In this document: positions 46,676 through 54,813 of the stretch, one piece after another | Position numbering within the stretch: the first letter of the stretch is position 1 | How the letters are laid out: each line of letters begins with the position of its first letter | Assembly (NCBI RefSeq): GCF_026107515.2 | Contig: NZ_JAPCHW010000004.1 | Location: 62,001 to 126,000, forward strand | Direction of reading: 5' to 3' | Source of the DNA: Glutamicibacter sp. MNS18 | GTDB taxonomy: Bacteria; Actinomycetota; Actinomycetes; Actinomycetales; Micrococcaceae | Length of the DNA stretch: 64,000 nt | The notes under the pieces: model-generated | The model's database searches: none | Seen by the model: only the letters and a program-made list of their open reading frames with translations | Told to the model about the DNA's origin: nothing | Translations under genes and position numbers: made by a program

Positions 46676-47398
46676 CTACTGCTGTACCGGGTACCGGGCC
46701 GTGATACGTTCCCCATTCAGCAATTGTTCACTGGTCTCGACTCCGGGGCCGATCAGCACCAACGCGTCACCGGCAAACCATTGGGTGATGGCATAGGGAA
46801 GGATCCGCTCCCAGCCCAGCTCCGCAGGAACCAGAACCGTGCCCTGTGCGGTGCCAACGCGGCCGAAGAGCTCTGCGTAGCTCAGCGCTGTCTGCGCGGT
46901 GGCCAGGGCCGTGGCCGAACCGGGGACGGGGCCCGGGAAAAAATCGTCGGCAAAGGTGCGCACGGTGGCATTGTAGTCCTCGGCCGGGCCCAGGTCCCCG
47001 GAGAACTGCAGGGCCAGGGCGGCCAGATCCACGCCGAGCACCTGGGCGCGGCCCGGAATGCGATCGCTGTTGGGCTCATTACTTACCCACAGTTCAGCTG
47101 TCGCGGCCTGCGGATGGTCGACCGTCAGCACCGTGGCACCGGCATGGAAGGCGGCCAACGCGATCACCAGGGACTTCCAATGCGCCGGCAGGTCGATTAC
47201 CACCTCGCTGCCGGCGTCGATGTCGAACAGGTCGACCAGCAGGTGCGCCGATTTCGCCACCCAGTTGTCGAATACCCGTCCGCTGAGCTCGATGCGTTCG
47301 CCCTGCGCCGAGTGCCATACCAGCCACGGGGTTGCCTCGTTCCGACGGCTTGCCAACAGCTTTTCGGCGAATGGTAACGAATTGGTATCGAGCGTCAT
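46676..47398 (-). CDS. TIGR03089 family protein
   Basis: 240-aa actinobacterial protein that looks like the N-terminal part of an adenylate-forming (ANL) enzyme but lacks the ATP-binding YTSGTTG motif, so it is probably not a ligase. Seen: WLVWHSAQGERIELSGRVFD and NWVAKSAHLL, then VVIDLPAHWKSLVIALAAFHAGATV (in parts: VVIDLPAHWKS, ALAAFHAGATVLTVD). Role unknown. Start: the ATG at 47398 has GAGG 6 bases ahead, better than the ATG at 47410. The family sits near LCP and whiB2 genes in other actinobacteria (Rv3268), supporting an envelope-linked role. Confidence 0.85.
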   Translation of the reverse strand: MTLDTNSLPFAEKLLASRRNEATPWLVWHSAQGERIELSGRVFDNWVAKSAHLLVDLFDIDAGSEVVIDLPAHWKSLVIALAAFHAGATVLTVDHPQAATAELWVSNEPNSDRIPGRAQVLGVDLAALALQFSGDLGPAEDYNATVRTFADDFFPGPVPGSATALATAQTALSYAELFGRVGTAQGTVLVPAELGWERILPYAITQWFAGDALVLIGPGVETSEQLLNGERITARYPVQQ

Positions 47399-47532
47399 AT
47401 GGGGCCTCATTTATTTGCTGTGAATTCACCGGGAATGCGCGGAAGTGGCGACTCGCCCGGTTTGACGGGGAATTTTCCCGGCGTGTTGTGATCAGTTATT
47501 GCCAAGAGCTGTCCATAGAATAACCTCCCCGC

Positions 47533-47562
47533 TTGACTCGCGCCGAGTTACACGGCTGTAAT
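47533..47562 (+). promoter_or_regulatory. Candidate whiB promoter
   Basis: TTGACT at 47533-47538, 18-base spacer, TGTAAT at 47557-47562, giving a leader of about 110 bases before the ATG at 47682. Confidence 0.45.
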
Positions 47563-47681
47563 TAGATGGTGCACCGAGGTCGGTTCAGCTTTTTCGATAT
47601 TTCGATGGACTAATTGACCGGGGCATGTGGCGCCGACACGGCGCTTGCATCTAGACGTGTAGCGAAAGGGACATCATCACC

Positions 47682-48203
47682 ATGGCGAAGATGGAGCAGG
47701 GGTACTCCGAGTATTCGACATCGGCTGTTGCGTCCGCCCAATATGGGGTGCAGGGCGCTCCGTCCGATTGGTTTATCGATCCGCAAGCCGATGGCGTGTC
47801 GCAGACTTCGGTCGCGGCTGACCTGGAGAACGCCGCCGATGCCTTCCTGCGTGAACATGCGGCTCCGTTGGAAGTCGAAGAGGATACCGCCGGCTCGTGG
47901 GCACCACAGCTGGATGAAGACGACGAGGTACGCGAGAGCATCAAGGCCGTTTGGCTCGGTGTGGGCGGCGAAGTCGACGAAGGCGAACTCGGTTGGCAGT
48001 CACGTGCCCTTTGCGCGCAAACCGACCCGGAGGCCTTTTTTCCGGAAAAGGGGGGCTCAACCCGCGATGCCAAGCGCGTTTGCGGCGCGTGTGTTGTACG
48101 CTCCGAATGCCTTGAATATGCGTTGAGCAATGACGAGCGCTTCGGAATTTGGGGAGGCCTGTCAGAGCGCGAACGCCGCCGTCTACGGAAACGAGCAATC
48201 TAA
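47682..48203 (+). CDS. whiB2: WhiB family regulator (WhiB2/WhmD-like)
   Basis: Iron-sulphur transcription factor that binds sigma-70 region 4; WhiB2 is linked to septation and is essential in mycobacteria. 173 aa. Four cluster cysteines: Cys111, Cys134, Cys137 and Cys143 (C-x22-C-xx-C-x5-C), then the turn GIWGG (155-159) and a basic C-terminal tail (RERRRLRKRA). An unusually long, acidic N-terminal extension (~105 residues) precedes the domain. AAAGGGA lies ahead of the ATG. The subtype is inferred from position next to the GT2/DUF3499 block (Rv3260c region) and from the tail. The 3' end overlaps the next frame. Confidence 0.93.
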   Translation: MAKMEQGYSEYSTSAVASAQYGVQGAPSDWFIDPQADGVSQTSVAADLENAADAFLREHAAPLEVEEDTAGSWAPQLDEDDEVRESIKAVWLGVGGEVDEGELGWQSRALCAQTDPEAFFPEKGGSTRDAKRVCGACVVRSECLEYALSNDERFGIWGGLSERERRRLRKRAI

Positions 48204-51200
48204 TTCGCCCGCAAGTACATGTCACCGCCATCGTTGCTACGCACGATGGCGCTGACTTTTTACCACGAACTTTAGCCGCGCTGCGCAACCAGAGTCGGCC
48301 GGTGGAACGGTTCATCGGGGTGGATGCCAGTTCCACCGATGCCTCGTCACAGGTGCTGAGCGCGAATCTGCCCTCCAACGCCCTGCTGGTCAAGGCCGAC
48401 AAGCACTCGTTGGGCCTCTCGGTGGCCGAAGCCGTCGCCAGCCTGCCAGACGCGCGCACCGACCGTGACGAGTGGCTGTGGATCATCCATGACGATTCGA
48501 TGCCGGCGCCCGACGCGTTGGAAGCCCTGACCGCCGTGGTCGAGGCCAGCGAATCGGTGACCATTGCCGGTTGCAAGCTGTTGGACATCGATTCGCCGCG
48601 TCGGTTGATCGATGTGGGCCTGAGCACCGACCGCAAGGCCCAACGCCTGACCATGATCGACATTGATGAAGTCGACCAGGGACAATATGATGCGCGCAAC
48701 GACTATTTCGCGGTCTCCTCTGCCGGCATGTTCATCCGGCGCGACGTGTTCGAGGAACTTGACGGTTTCGACCGTGCCCTTCCCGGGCGCGGTGACGACC
48801 TGGATCTGTGCTGGCGCAACCGCCTGGCCGGACACCGGGTCGTGGTGGTTCCCGCGGCGAGGATGTACCACCACACCGATGTGCGCGAATCGCTCGCCGG
48901 GCCACGCGAGGCCAGGCGTTCGGAGGTATACCTGCGGCTGAAGCACGCCTCGGGCCCGGCACTGCCGTTGCTCTGGCTGGGAATCCTGATGGCCGGAATC
49001 GGCCACTTCCTGGCCTCCCTGCTGGCCAAGGACCCGGGTCACGCCTTCAGCCACCTGGGGGCCACCTTGCGAGGACTGTTCAGCCCGGTGAAACTCGCCA
49101 CATCACGCCGCCAGGCCAATCGGACCCGCAAGGTGTCCCGCCGCCAGGTTGCCCGGATGATGCTGGGCAGGGCCGAAGTCCGCGAGTACCGCCGTAACCT
49201 GGCTGCCAAGACCGAAGAGCAACAGGTCTTCGGGGACGGCAGCGGAGCCGAATCGGCGGTGGAACCCAGCGGCGACAACTTCTCGGACTTCGTCCGTATC
49301 GCCGGGCCACCCAAGACCACGGCGGTCTTCTCGCTGATCCTGGCGTTGCTGGCCACAGCGGGCCTTTCACTGATTGCCTGGCGTTCGGTCATCGGCGCCC
49401 AGGCCCTGACCGGTGGGGCGTTGAAACCGTTCTCTCTCACCTTGGCGGAGATCGCCCGCAACGCCGGTTCCTGGTGGCAACCGGCAGGTACCGGTCTGAG
49501 TGCCGCACCGGATAACACCGATGTGCTGTATTGGCTGCTCTCGGCCGTGACCTTCGACCATGCCAACCAGGCCAGTGCGGTCCTGATGCTGCTGGCCATG
49601 CCGTTGGCCGCGCTGTTCGCCTGGATCGGCTCCAGCGCGTTGACCCGATCCCGGGCCCTGCGCTTTGTGCTGGCAGTGTTCTGGGGTGTGCAGCCGGCAC
49701 TGGTCTCTGCCCTGGCCAGCGGCCGCCTGGGCAGTGTGCTGATCCACGTGCTGTTGCCATTGCTGTTCATGGCGGTGCTACGGGCGATGCGGAGCGGGCT
49801 GGGCAATGATGCCCCGGTGGGCCAGCCCGGAGCGGTCTCCGGCGCCTCGGCCTGGACGGCCTCGGCCTGTGCCGCGCTGTTGCTGTTCGTGGTGTCCGCC
49901 GGCTCTTTCCCCTTTTTCCTGTTGCTGACCGTGCTGCTGTACCTGTTGGCGCTGACCCGCATCCGCCGGGTGAAGACCCTGTGGTGGATCCCGATCCCGG
50001 CCCTGGTCTGGAACCTGCCGTTGCTGCTGGAGGCGTTGGGCAACCCGCGCCTGCTGTTCACCGAACCAGGTGCATCGGCCGCTTTCACCCCCGCTGTCCC
50101 ATGGCAGCAACTGCTGGGATTCCCCGAGGCGTTCAGCCCGATGGCCACCCCGGTGGGCTTCGGGTTCCTACCCGACGGTCCCTGGGCCCTGGTGCTGGCC
50201 CTGGCGGTCGGCGCGCCGTTGGTGGTGCTTGCCCTCATCGGATGCATCGGTACCGCTTCGGCCGGGAACCTGAACCTGCGCTCGAATGTGCGCCTAATGG
50301 TTTTTGGCGCCCTGCTCTCCCTGGCCGCCGGCTGGGCCGTGGGGTTCGTCCCGGTCAGCCTGGATTCGGAGACCCCGGTCAGCGCCTACACCGGGCCGTT
50401 CGTCTCCTTCGTCGCCTTCGCTCTATTAGCCGCCGCCACCCAGTCGGTTTCGGCCTTGCGACGTGAGCACCTTCCGGTGGCACAGCGTACCGGGGCATCG
50501 CGCGGTGTGCTCGGAACACTCAGCGTGCTCGCAGGAGTGAGCCTGCTGGCCAGCTCGGCCATTGCGCTGGCCCCGCAGCTGGATGCGGACAATCCCGACG
50601 GCGAGCTGACCACGTTGAACGCCAACACGCAGGTGCGTGCAAGTAACGAACGCACGATTCCGGCTACTGCCGCCGACGCGGGGCGCGGACCATTGCAAGA
50701 ACGCACACTGCTTCTGCGCCAGCTGCCCGGTGGGAGCTTTGACAGCGAACTGGTCTCCGGGGCCGGCACCACATTGGATTCACTGAGCCGCAGTTCACAG
50801 GTTGCCCAGCTCACCGGACCGTTGCTGGCGCCAGAGCGCCAGATGGATTCCGTGGCCCAGCAGCTGCAACGCGAGTCGGTGGCGATGCTGCTCGCTGATT
50901 CCGCCGTTGACGCCCGGGAAAACCTGCGTGAACTGGGTGTGGGCTATGTGGTGCTGGATCAGAGCGGGGATGCCTCCGCGACGGTGCGCACCCTGGATTC
51001 GGCCACCGGCCTGGCAGCGATCGGTCAGACCGACAGCGGTTGGCTGTGGCGGGTCAGCTACGAGGACGGCTCCAGTGCCGGTACGGGGTTCGCCCGACTG
51101 GTTGCGGAGGACGGCAGCGTCCAAGTGCTGGAGTCCAGGCATGCCGCGCTACGCCCGATCGACATCCCTGCCGCACAACAATCGCGCACCCTGGTCCTGG

Positions 51201-51691
51201 CCACCGGCTACGACAACCGGATCAAGGCCACCCTCGACGGCGAGCCGCTGCGTCCGGTGGCCTTCCCGCTGGAAGGGGACAGCCGCTGGGCGCAAGGCTT
51301 CGAGATACCGGTATCCGGCGGTGAGCTCACGGTGCGCCACCAGCAATTGTTGGCCGTTCCGCTGCTGGTTCTCGGGTCCTTGATGCTGCTGCTTACCGCC
51401 TTGTTGGCGGTACCGGTACCGAGCACCCGCAACCTGGCCGGATACCGGCAAACGGAGTACCGCTTCCGTGACGGTCAGCCTCCGCTGGCCGTGGGTGAAC
51501 CGGCCATGGATGAACCCACCGAACCGACAGATGAGACCCACCACGGATCGGTCGAACCGGCAGGCACAGCGGTGCAGGTGCCGCTGAGTCGTCGCGAGGC
51601 CCGTGAACGGCAGCGTGAACTGCGTGAACACCTGGCCCCGCGGGCCAGCGAGCGGTTATCGGATTCCAGTGGCGAGCAGGAGAAGAACTAG
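48149..51691 (+). CDS. Giant GT2 glycosyltransferase / membrane protein
   Basis: Bifunctional-looking protein of about 1160-1180 aa. The N-terminal GT-A domain (about 22-270) has VTAIVATHDGADFLPRTLAAL, DASSTDAS, HDDSMPAPDAL (metal-binding DD) and GRGDDLDLCWRNRLAGH. The long remainder has about ten hydrophobic helices (~380-790), a large extracytoplasmic part and a final helix near 1075-1095. Similar proteins sit next to whiB2 in actinobacteria and probably build envelope polysaccharide; substrate unknown. Start unclear: the only ordinary start is TTG at 48149, 55 bases inside whiB and without an SD. An ATT at 48203 overlaps the whiB stop as TAATT, where a coupled TAATG would be expected. Confidence 0.85.
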   Translation: MGRPVRARTPPSTETSNLIRPQVHVTAIVATHDGADFLPRTLAALRNQSRPVERFIGVDASSTDASSQVLSANLPSNALLVKADKHSLGLSVAEAVASLPDARTDRDEWLWIIHDDSMPAPDALEALTAVVEASESVTIAGCKLLDIDSPRRLIDVGLSTDRKAQRLTMIDIDEVDQGQYDARNDYFAVSSAGMFIRRDVFEELDGFDRALPGRGDDLDLCWRNRLAGHRVVVVPAARMYHHTDVRESLAGPREARRSEVYLRLKHASGPALPLLWLGILMAGIGHFLASLLAKDPGHAFSHLGATLRGLFSPVKLATSRRQANRTRKVSRRQVARMMLGRAEVREYRRNLAAKTEEQQVFGDGSGAESAVEPSGDNFSDFVRIAGPPKTTAVFSLILALLATAGLSLIAWRSVIGAQALTGGALKPFSLTLAEIARNAGSWWQPAGTGLSAAPDNTDVLYWLLSAVTFDHANQASAVLMLLAMPLAALFAWIGSSALTRSRALRFVLAVFWGVQPALVSALASGRLGSVLIHVLLPLLFMAVLRAMRSGLGNDAPVGQPGAVSGASAWTASACAALLLFVVSAGSFPFFLLLTVLLYLLALTRIRRVKTLWWIPIPALVWNLPLLLEALGNPRLLFTEPGASAAFTPAVPWQQLLGFPEAFSPMATPVGFGFLPDGPWALVLALAVGAPLVVLALIGCIGTASAGNLNLRSNVRLMVFGALLSLAAGWAVGFVPVSLDSETPVSAYTGPFVSFVAFALLAAATQSVSALRREHLPVAQRTGASRGVLGTLSVLAGVSLLASSAIALAPQLDADNPDGELTTLNANTQVRASNERTIPATAADAGRGPLQERTLLLRQLPGGSFDSELVSGAGTTLDSLSRSSQVAQLTGPLLAPERQMDSVAQQLQRESVAMLLADSAVDARENLRELGVGYVVLDQSGDASATVRTLDSATGLAAIGQTDSGWLWRVSYEDGSSAGTGFARLVAEDGSVQVLESRHAALRPIDIPAAQQSRTLVLATGYDNRIKATLDGEPLRPVAFPLEGDSRWAQGFEIPVSGGELTVRHQQLLAVPLLVLGSLMLLLTALLAVPVPSTRNLAGYRQTEYRFRDGQPPLAVGEPAMDEPTEPTDETHHGSVEPAGTAVQVPLSRREARERQRELREHLAPRASERLSDSSGEQEKN

Positions 51692-53751
51692 TGGCCGACG
51701 ATTCAAGCAAGCCTGCGGACGGCTTCGAGGACGCAGCAGTGCCGGCACCCAAACCCGCCCACGATGACGATTCGAAGGCCCCGGGCGCCGGAACGGAACC
51801 GGAGCGAACCCCGGAAGCGGCGACCCCGCCCGTCAAGTCGACTGCACCGGTAACCGGCAACCAGGAAGCCCGGGACCCGGGCCCGTCCGGTAACCAACCG
51901 GAATCCGCGGCCACGCCAGCCCATGGGTCGGAACCCGAACAATCGCAGGACCCCAAGGCCGCCAAGCGGCGGGCCAAACGTGAGAAAGCCCGTCTGCGTG
52001 CAGAACGGGGCACTGCGGCAGGCTCCACCCAGGTGCCGGACACCGGGCGCGAACCGGCAGACGGGGCCACGGCACTCGAGCCGGCGCCGGAATCCGCCAC
52101 CGCATCCGAGACGAAAGCCGCCAAACGCCGTGCCAAACGGGGTAAGGCGCAGGCAGCCGCCGAGCGTGGGAGCCAGCATGGTCCGCGACGAAAGTTCGCA
52201 GCGATCACCGGCAGCAGCCTGATCGTCCTGGCCAGTGCCGCCGCGGTCACCGCCGGCTCGCTCTATGCGCCGCAACCGCAGAACACGCCCCTGCCCAGTG
52301 CCGTGACCAGCCTGCCGGCCGGGGACAGTGTCTACACCTGCGCCACCGTCCCGCAGCTGCTCAAGGGAGTGGAGGGAACCGATCCCCAGTTCGCGCCGGG
52401 GGCCGAAGACGTGTCCACGACCATACGCACCGCGGTGGTCTCCGACCTGGCCAAGCGGATCCCCGGCTCCGGGTTGGGAGAGATCGGCCAGGAGGAATCA
52501 CGCCGTCTGACCGAACGGGTGGAGGAGGCCGAGGCCAGCCAGGGGCGGGGGTCGGACGCCGAGGGGCTGACCGGACGCACCGCGGCGGTGCAGGACACCG
52601 CGAACCTGGATCCGTTGCAGGTGCTGCGAATCCAGCCATTGGGCGGTCTTCCCTCCATGGGATCCGGGCTGCGCAGCTACCAAGCCCAGGACGGTGATCT
52701 GGCCGGACTGGCGGCCAGCACCTGCCTGGCGGCCGAAAGCAACTGGCGATTCACCGGGCTGCAGACCACCACCGGGGCCTCTTCGGTGCTGCATCTGGCC
52801 AACCCCACCTCAACCACCGCCCAGGTATCAATCGAACTGCGGGGCGCGGACGGGCTGATCGACACCTCCACCCTGCAGGAGATCGTGGTCGCCCCGGGAA
52901 CCACCCGGGCCATCGTGCTCGGCGGTTACGCCCAGGGCCAGGAATCGGTCTCGGCCAACGTCCGTTCGCTGGGTGGAAAGATCACCGCCACCGTCCAGCA
53001 GTCGGCGCTGCGCGGACTGACCCCGTCGGGCGTGGATTTCGTGGCCGCGAACGCCCCGGCCGCCACCATGCAGGTGATTCCCGGGGTGTGGATCGACGAG
53101 AAGTCGAATATCGACGAACTGACCGCCGGAGAGGGCGCCGAATCCCTGGTGCCGCAACTGCACATCTCGGCCACCGGGAGCCAGGGTGCCGGCATCGAAG
53201 TGAAGGTGCTGGATTCCAACGGCGAGGTGGCCCTGGACCTCGCGGAGCACCAGGCGGTGTCCTCGGACGCCACCTCCGTGGTGGACCTGCGCCAGCTGGC
53301 CAGCGGGTACTACACCGTGGTGGTTGAGGCCGATAACCCGGTGACCGCCGCCGTGCGGATGGTGCGCGGGCAGAACCCGGAGGATTCCTCGGATACCGCC
53401 TGGGCCGCCAGTTCCCGGGTGCTCAACGGCAACCAGGTGGTGCCGCTGTCGGCCCACGGCAACGCCACCTTCACCCTGGCCGCGCCGCAGGACGCAGCGA
53501 GCGTGGATGCCATCGTGATCTCCCGGGACGGCAGTATGGCCCAGTCCCAGACCATTGAGGTTCCCGCCGGGACTTCGCGTACCTTCAAGCCCTCGGATGT
53601 GTCCGAGGACGCGGCCGCGGTGTTGTTCCAAGGCGATTCGAATGCCTATATCGGCCAGACGCTGTTGGGTTCGAACCGTTCGGTCAGCTGGGTACCGATG
53701 CCCCCGGCCACCGGCAGCCGTGAGGGTATCGTGGTGAACGTGGCCGGTTAG
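51691..53751 (+). CDS. DUF5719 secreted/anchored envelope protein
   Basis: 686-aa protein. A long disordered, Pro/Ala/Lys-rich cytoplasmic N-terminus (1-165, with repeated KAAKRRAKR blocks) and one transmembrane helix (about 171-190: SLIVLASAAAVTAGSLYA) lead to a large extracytoplasmic part rich in beta-strand patterns (VLHLANPTSTTAQVSIEL, GTTRAIVLGGYAQG, TSRTFKPSDV). I place it in DUF5719 from memory of this neighbourhood. Function unknown. The GTG at 51691 overlaps the GT2 stop by one base (TAGTG), so the two are co-translated, and it may work with that protein at the cell surface. Its stop overlaps that of the convergent metallopeptidase-like gene. Confidence 0.8.
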   Translation: MADDSSKPADGFEDAAVPAPKPAHDDDSKAPGAGTEPERTPEAATPPVKSTAPVTGNQEARDPGPSGNQPESAATPAHGSEPEQSQDPKAAKRRAKREKARLRAERGTAAGSTQVPDTGREPADGATALEPAPESATASETKAAKRRAKRGKAQAAAERGSQHGPRRKFAAITGSSLIVLASAAAVTAGSLYAPQPQNTPLPSAVTSLPAGDSVYTCATVPQLLKGVEGTDPQFAPGAEDVSTTIRTAVVSDLAKRIPGSGLGEIGQEESRRLTERVEEAEASQGRGSDAEGLTGRTAAVQDTANLDPLQVLRIQPLGGLPSMGSGLRSYQAQDGDLAGLAASTCLAAESNWRFTGLQTTTGASSVLHLANPTSTTAQVSIELRGADGLIDTSTLQEIVVAPGTTRAIVLGGYAQGQESVSANVRSLGGKITATVQQSALRGLTPSGVDFVAANAPAATMQVIPGVWIDEKSNIDELTAGEGAESLVPQLHISATGSQGAGIEVKVLDSNGEVALDLAEHQAVSSDATSVVDLRQLASGYYTVVVEADNPVTAAVRMVRGQNPEDSSDTAWAASSRVLNGNQVVPLSAHGNATFTLAAPQDAASVDAIVISRDGSMAQSQTIEVPAGTSRTFKPSDVSEDAAAVLFQGDSNAYIGQTLLGSNRSVSWVPMPPATGSREGIVVNVAG

Positions 53752-54212
53752 TCCGGCTCGTCGGGGAAATACTCCGGGTCGATCTCCTGCATGGACTTCA
53801 TCCACAACTGCGACAATTCATGCACCACACACTGGTGCACGATGTCCACCACCTCCGGGTAGGACTCGGCGATCTGTTCGATGGGCAACCGGTACACGGT
53901 GATACGGGCCGCGGAGTTGCGTGTGGCCGAACGCGAGGAGGCCAGCGGTACCCGGTCCCCGGCCGCCTCGGCCTGGTCAAGCAGCTTGCTGCCCGGCACT
54001 GGCCGGATCCTGAAATCGATGCTCTCCAGGGTCGTGCCCCACCGCTCGCTGAGCCGCTGGGCACTGGCAATCACCGCATCGTCAAAGCGTTCGGGACGGC
54101 TGCGGAACCCGGGGAGGTGCATGGGCAGTACCGGGCCGCGCCGGGAACGGCCATGCCGACGCCGCCGGGCCGGGGTCCCGGGGCGGGGCGAACCAAGTGA
54201 ATGCTGCTCCAT
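53748..54212 (-). CDS. Metallopeptidase-like (zincin fold) protein, site degenerate
   Basis: 154-aa cytosolic protein resembling the small actinobacterial proteins that stand between whiB2 and DUF3499 genes (Rv3259 region). The N-terminus is basic (RRRRHGRSRRG). The core has FDDAVIASAQRLSERWGTTL (split as FDDAVIASAQ and RLSERWGTTL) and ITVYRLPIEQIA. The helix that would carry HExxH reads HELSQ (131-135), so the second zinc histidine is replaced by glutamine, and catalysis is doubtful. Leaderless by sequence: TATGCT is 7 bases before the ATG. It is divergent from DUF3499 across 88 bases. Confidence 0.75.
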   Translation of the reverse strand: MEQHSLGSPRPGTPARRRRHGRSRRGPVLPMHLPGFRSRPERFDDAVIASAQRLSERWGTTLESIDFRIRPVPGSKLLDQAEAAGDRVPLASSRSATRNSAARITVYRLPIEQIAESYPEVVDIVHQCVVHELSQLWMKSMQEIDPEYFPDEPD

Positions 54213-54219
54213 GTTCGAC

Positions 54220-54225
54220 AGCATA
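54220..54225 (-). promoter_or_regulatory. -10 element TATGCT, leaderless metallopeptidase-like gene
   Basis: On the minus strand TATGCT ends 7 bases before the ATG at 54212. Confidence 0.6.
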
Positions 54226-54287
54226 CAAGGAAAGCATCCGTGTACCAGCGCCGCCCGTCGCTGACCTGTTTGCCCGGTGCCGACGAG

Positions 54288-54293
54288 TAGACT
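54288..54293 (+). promoter_or_regulatory. -10 element TAGACT, leaderless DUF3499 gene
   Basis: TAGACT ends 7 bases before the GTG at 54301. Confidence 0.6.
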
Positions 54294-54300
54294 GGAAAAC

Positions 54301-54684
54301 GTGGAAGCCCTTCGTTTATGCTCTCGCCCCGCGTGCCGCGAACAGGCCCGTGCCACCTTGACCTATGTCTATGCGGACTCCACCGCGGTACTCGGTCCGC
54401 TGGCCACCTATCCGGAACCGCACTGCTACGACCTGTGCGCCCGGCACGCCGACGGGCTGACCGTCCCCAGCGGATGGAGCCTGATCCGGCAGCAACTGCC
54501 CAAATCCCTGGAACAGGCCGGTGAAGCCACCGATGAACTGTACGCACTGGCCCACGCGGTGAAGGAACAACGCGACCCCGTCCCGGAGCCCGGTTCCACC
54601 CAGCGCTCCTCCAGGGGCCCACGGCTGGACACCCGTCCGAGGCTGTCGGTTCTGCCGAGCGAAGACGAACTGCCCGGGCGATAA
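54301..54684 (+). CDS. DUF3499 protein (zinc-ribbon-like)
   Basis: 127-aa actinobacterial protein. Paired cysteines at the start (CSRPAC, Cys8 and Cys13) and in CYDLCARH (about 42-49) suggest a single zinc site; the metal is an inference. The conserved LTYVYADSTAVLGPLA lies between them, and the last 40 residues are Pro/Arg/Ser-rich. It is leaderless, GTG start. In other actinobacteria it lies between whiB2 and manB; here ahcY comes next and no phosphomannomutase is found, so the order differs downstream. Function unknown. Confidence 0.85.
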   Translation: MEALRLCSRPACREQARATLTYVYADSTAVLGPLATYPEPHCYDLCARHADGLTVPSGWSLIRQQLPKSLEQAGEATDELYALAHAVKEQRDPVPEPGSTQRSSRGPRLDTRPRLSVLPSEDELPGR

Positions 54685-54813
54685 ATCGTCACCTGATTGC
54701 CACCCGGGGCACCGGGTTGGCTAGCATTCAACCAGCAGCCGATGCCCGGACAGCCCGCTTGCCCAGGCATCATCACCTATAGTCGCCCATCCGTCGCGAA
54801 AGTCTGGAAACAC

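Noticed and set aside
54685-54813. SAH riboswitch in the ahcY leader
   Set aside because: I looked for the conserved SAH-aptamer core and did not find it. The only structure is a short hairpin (ACCCGG/CCGGGT) near 54699-54715 that more likely ends the DUF3499 transcript.
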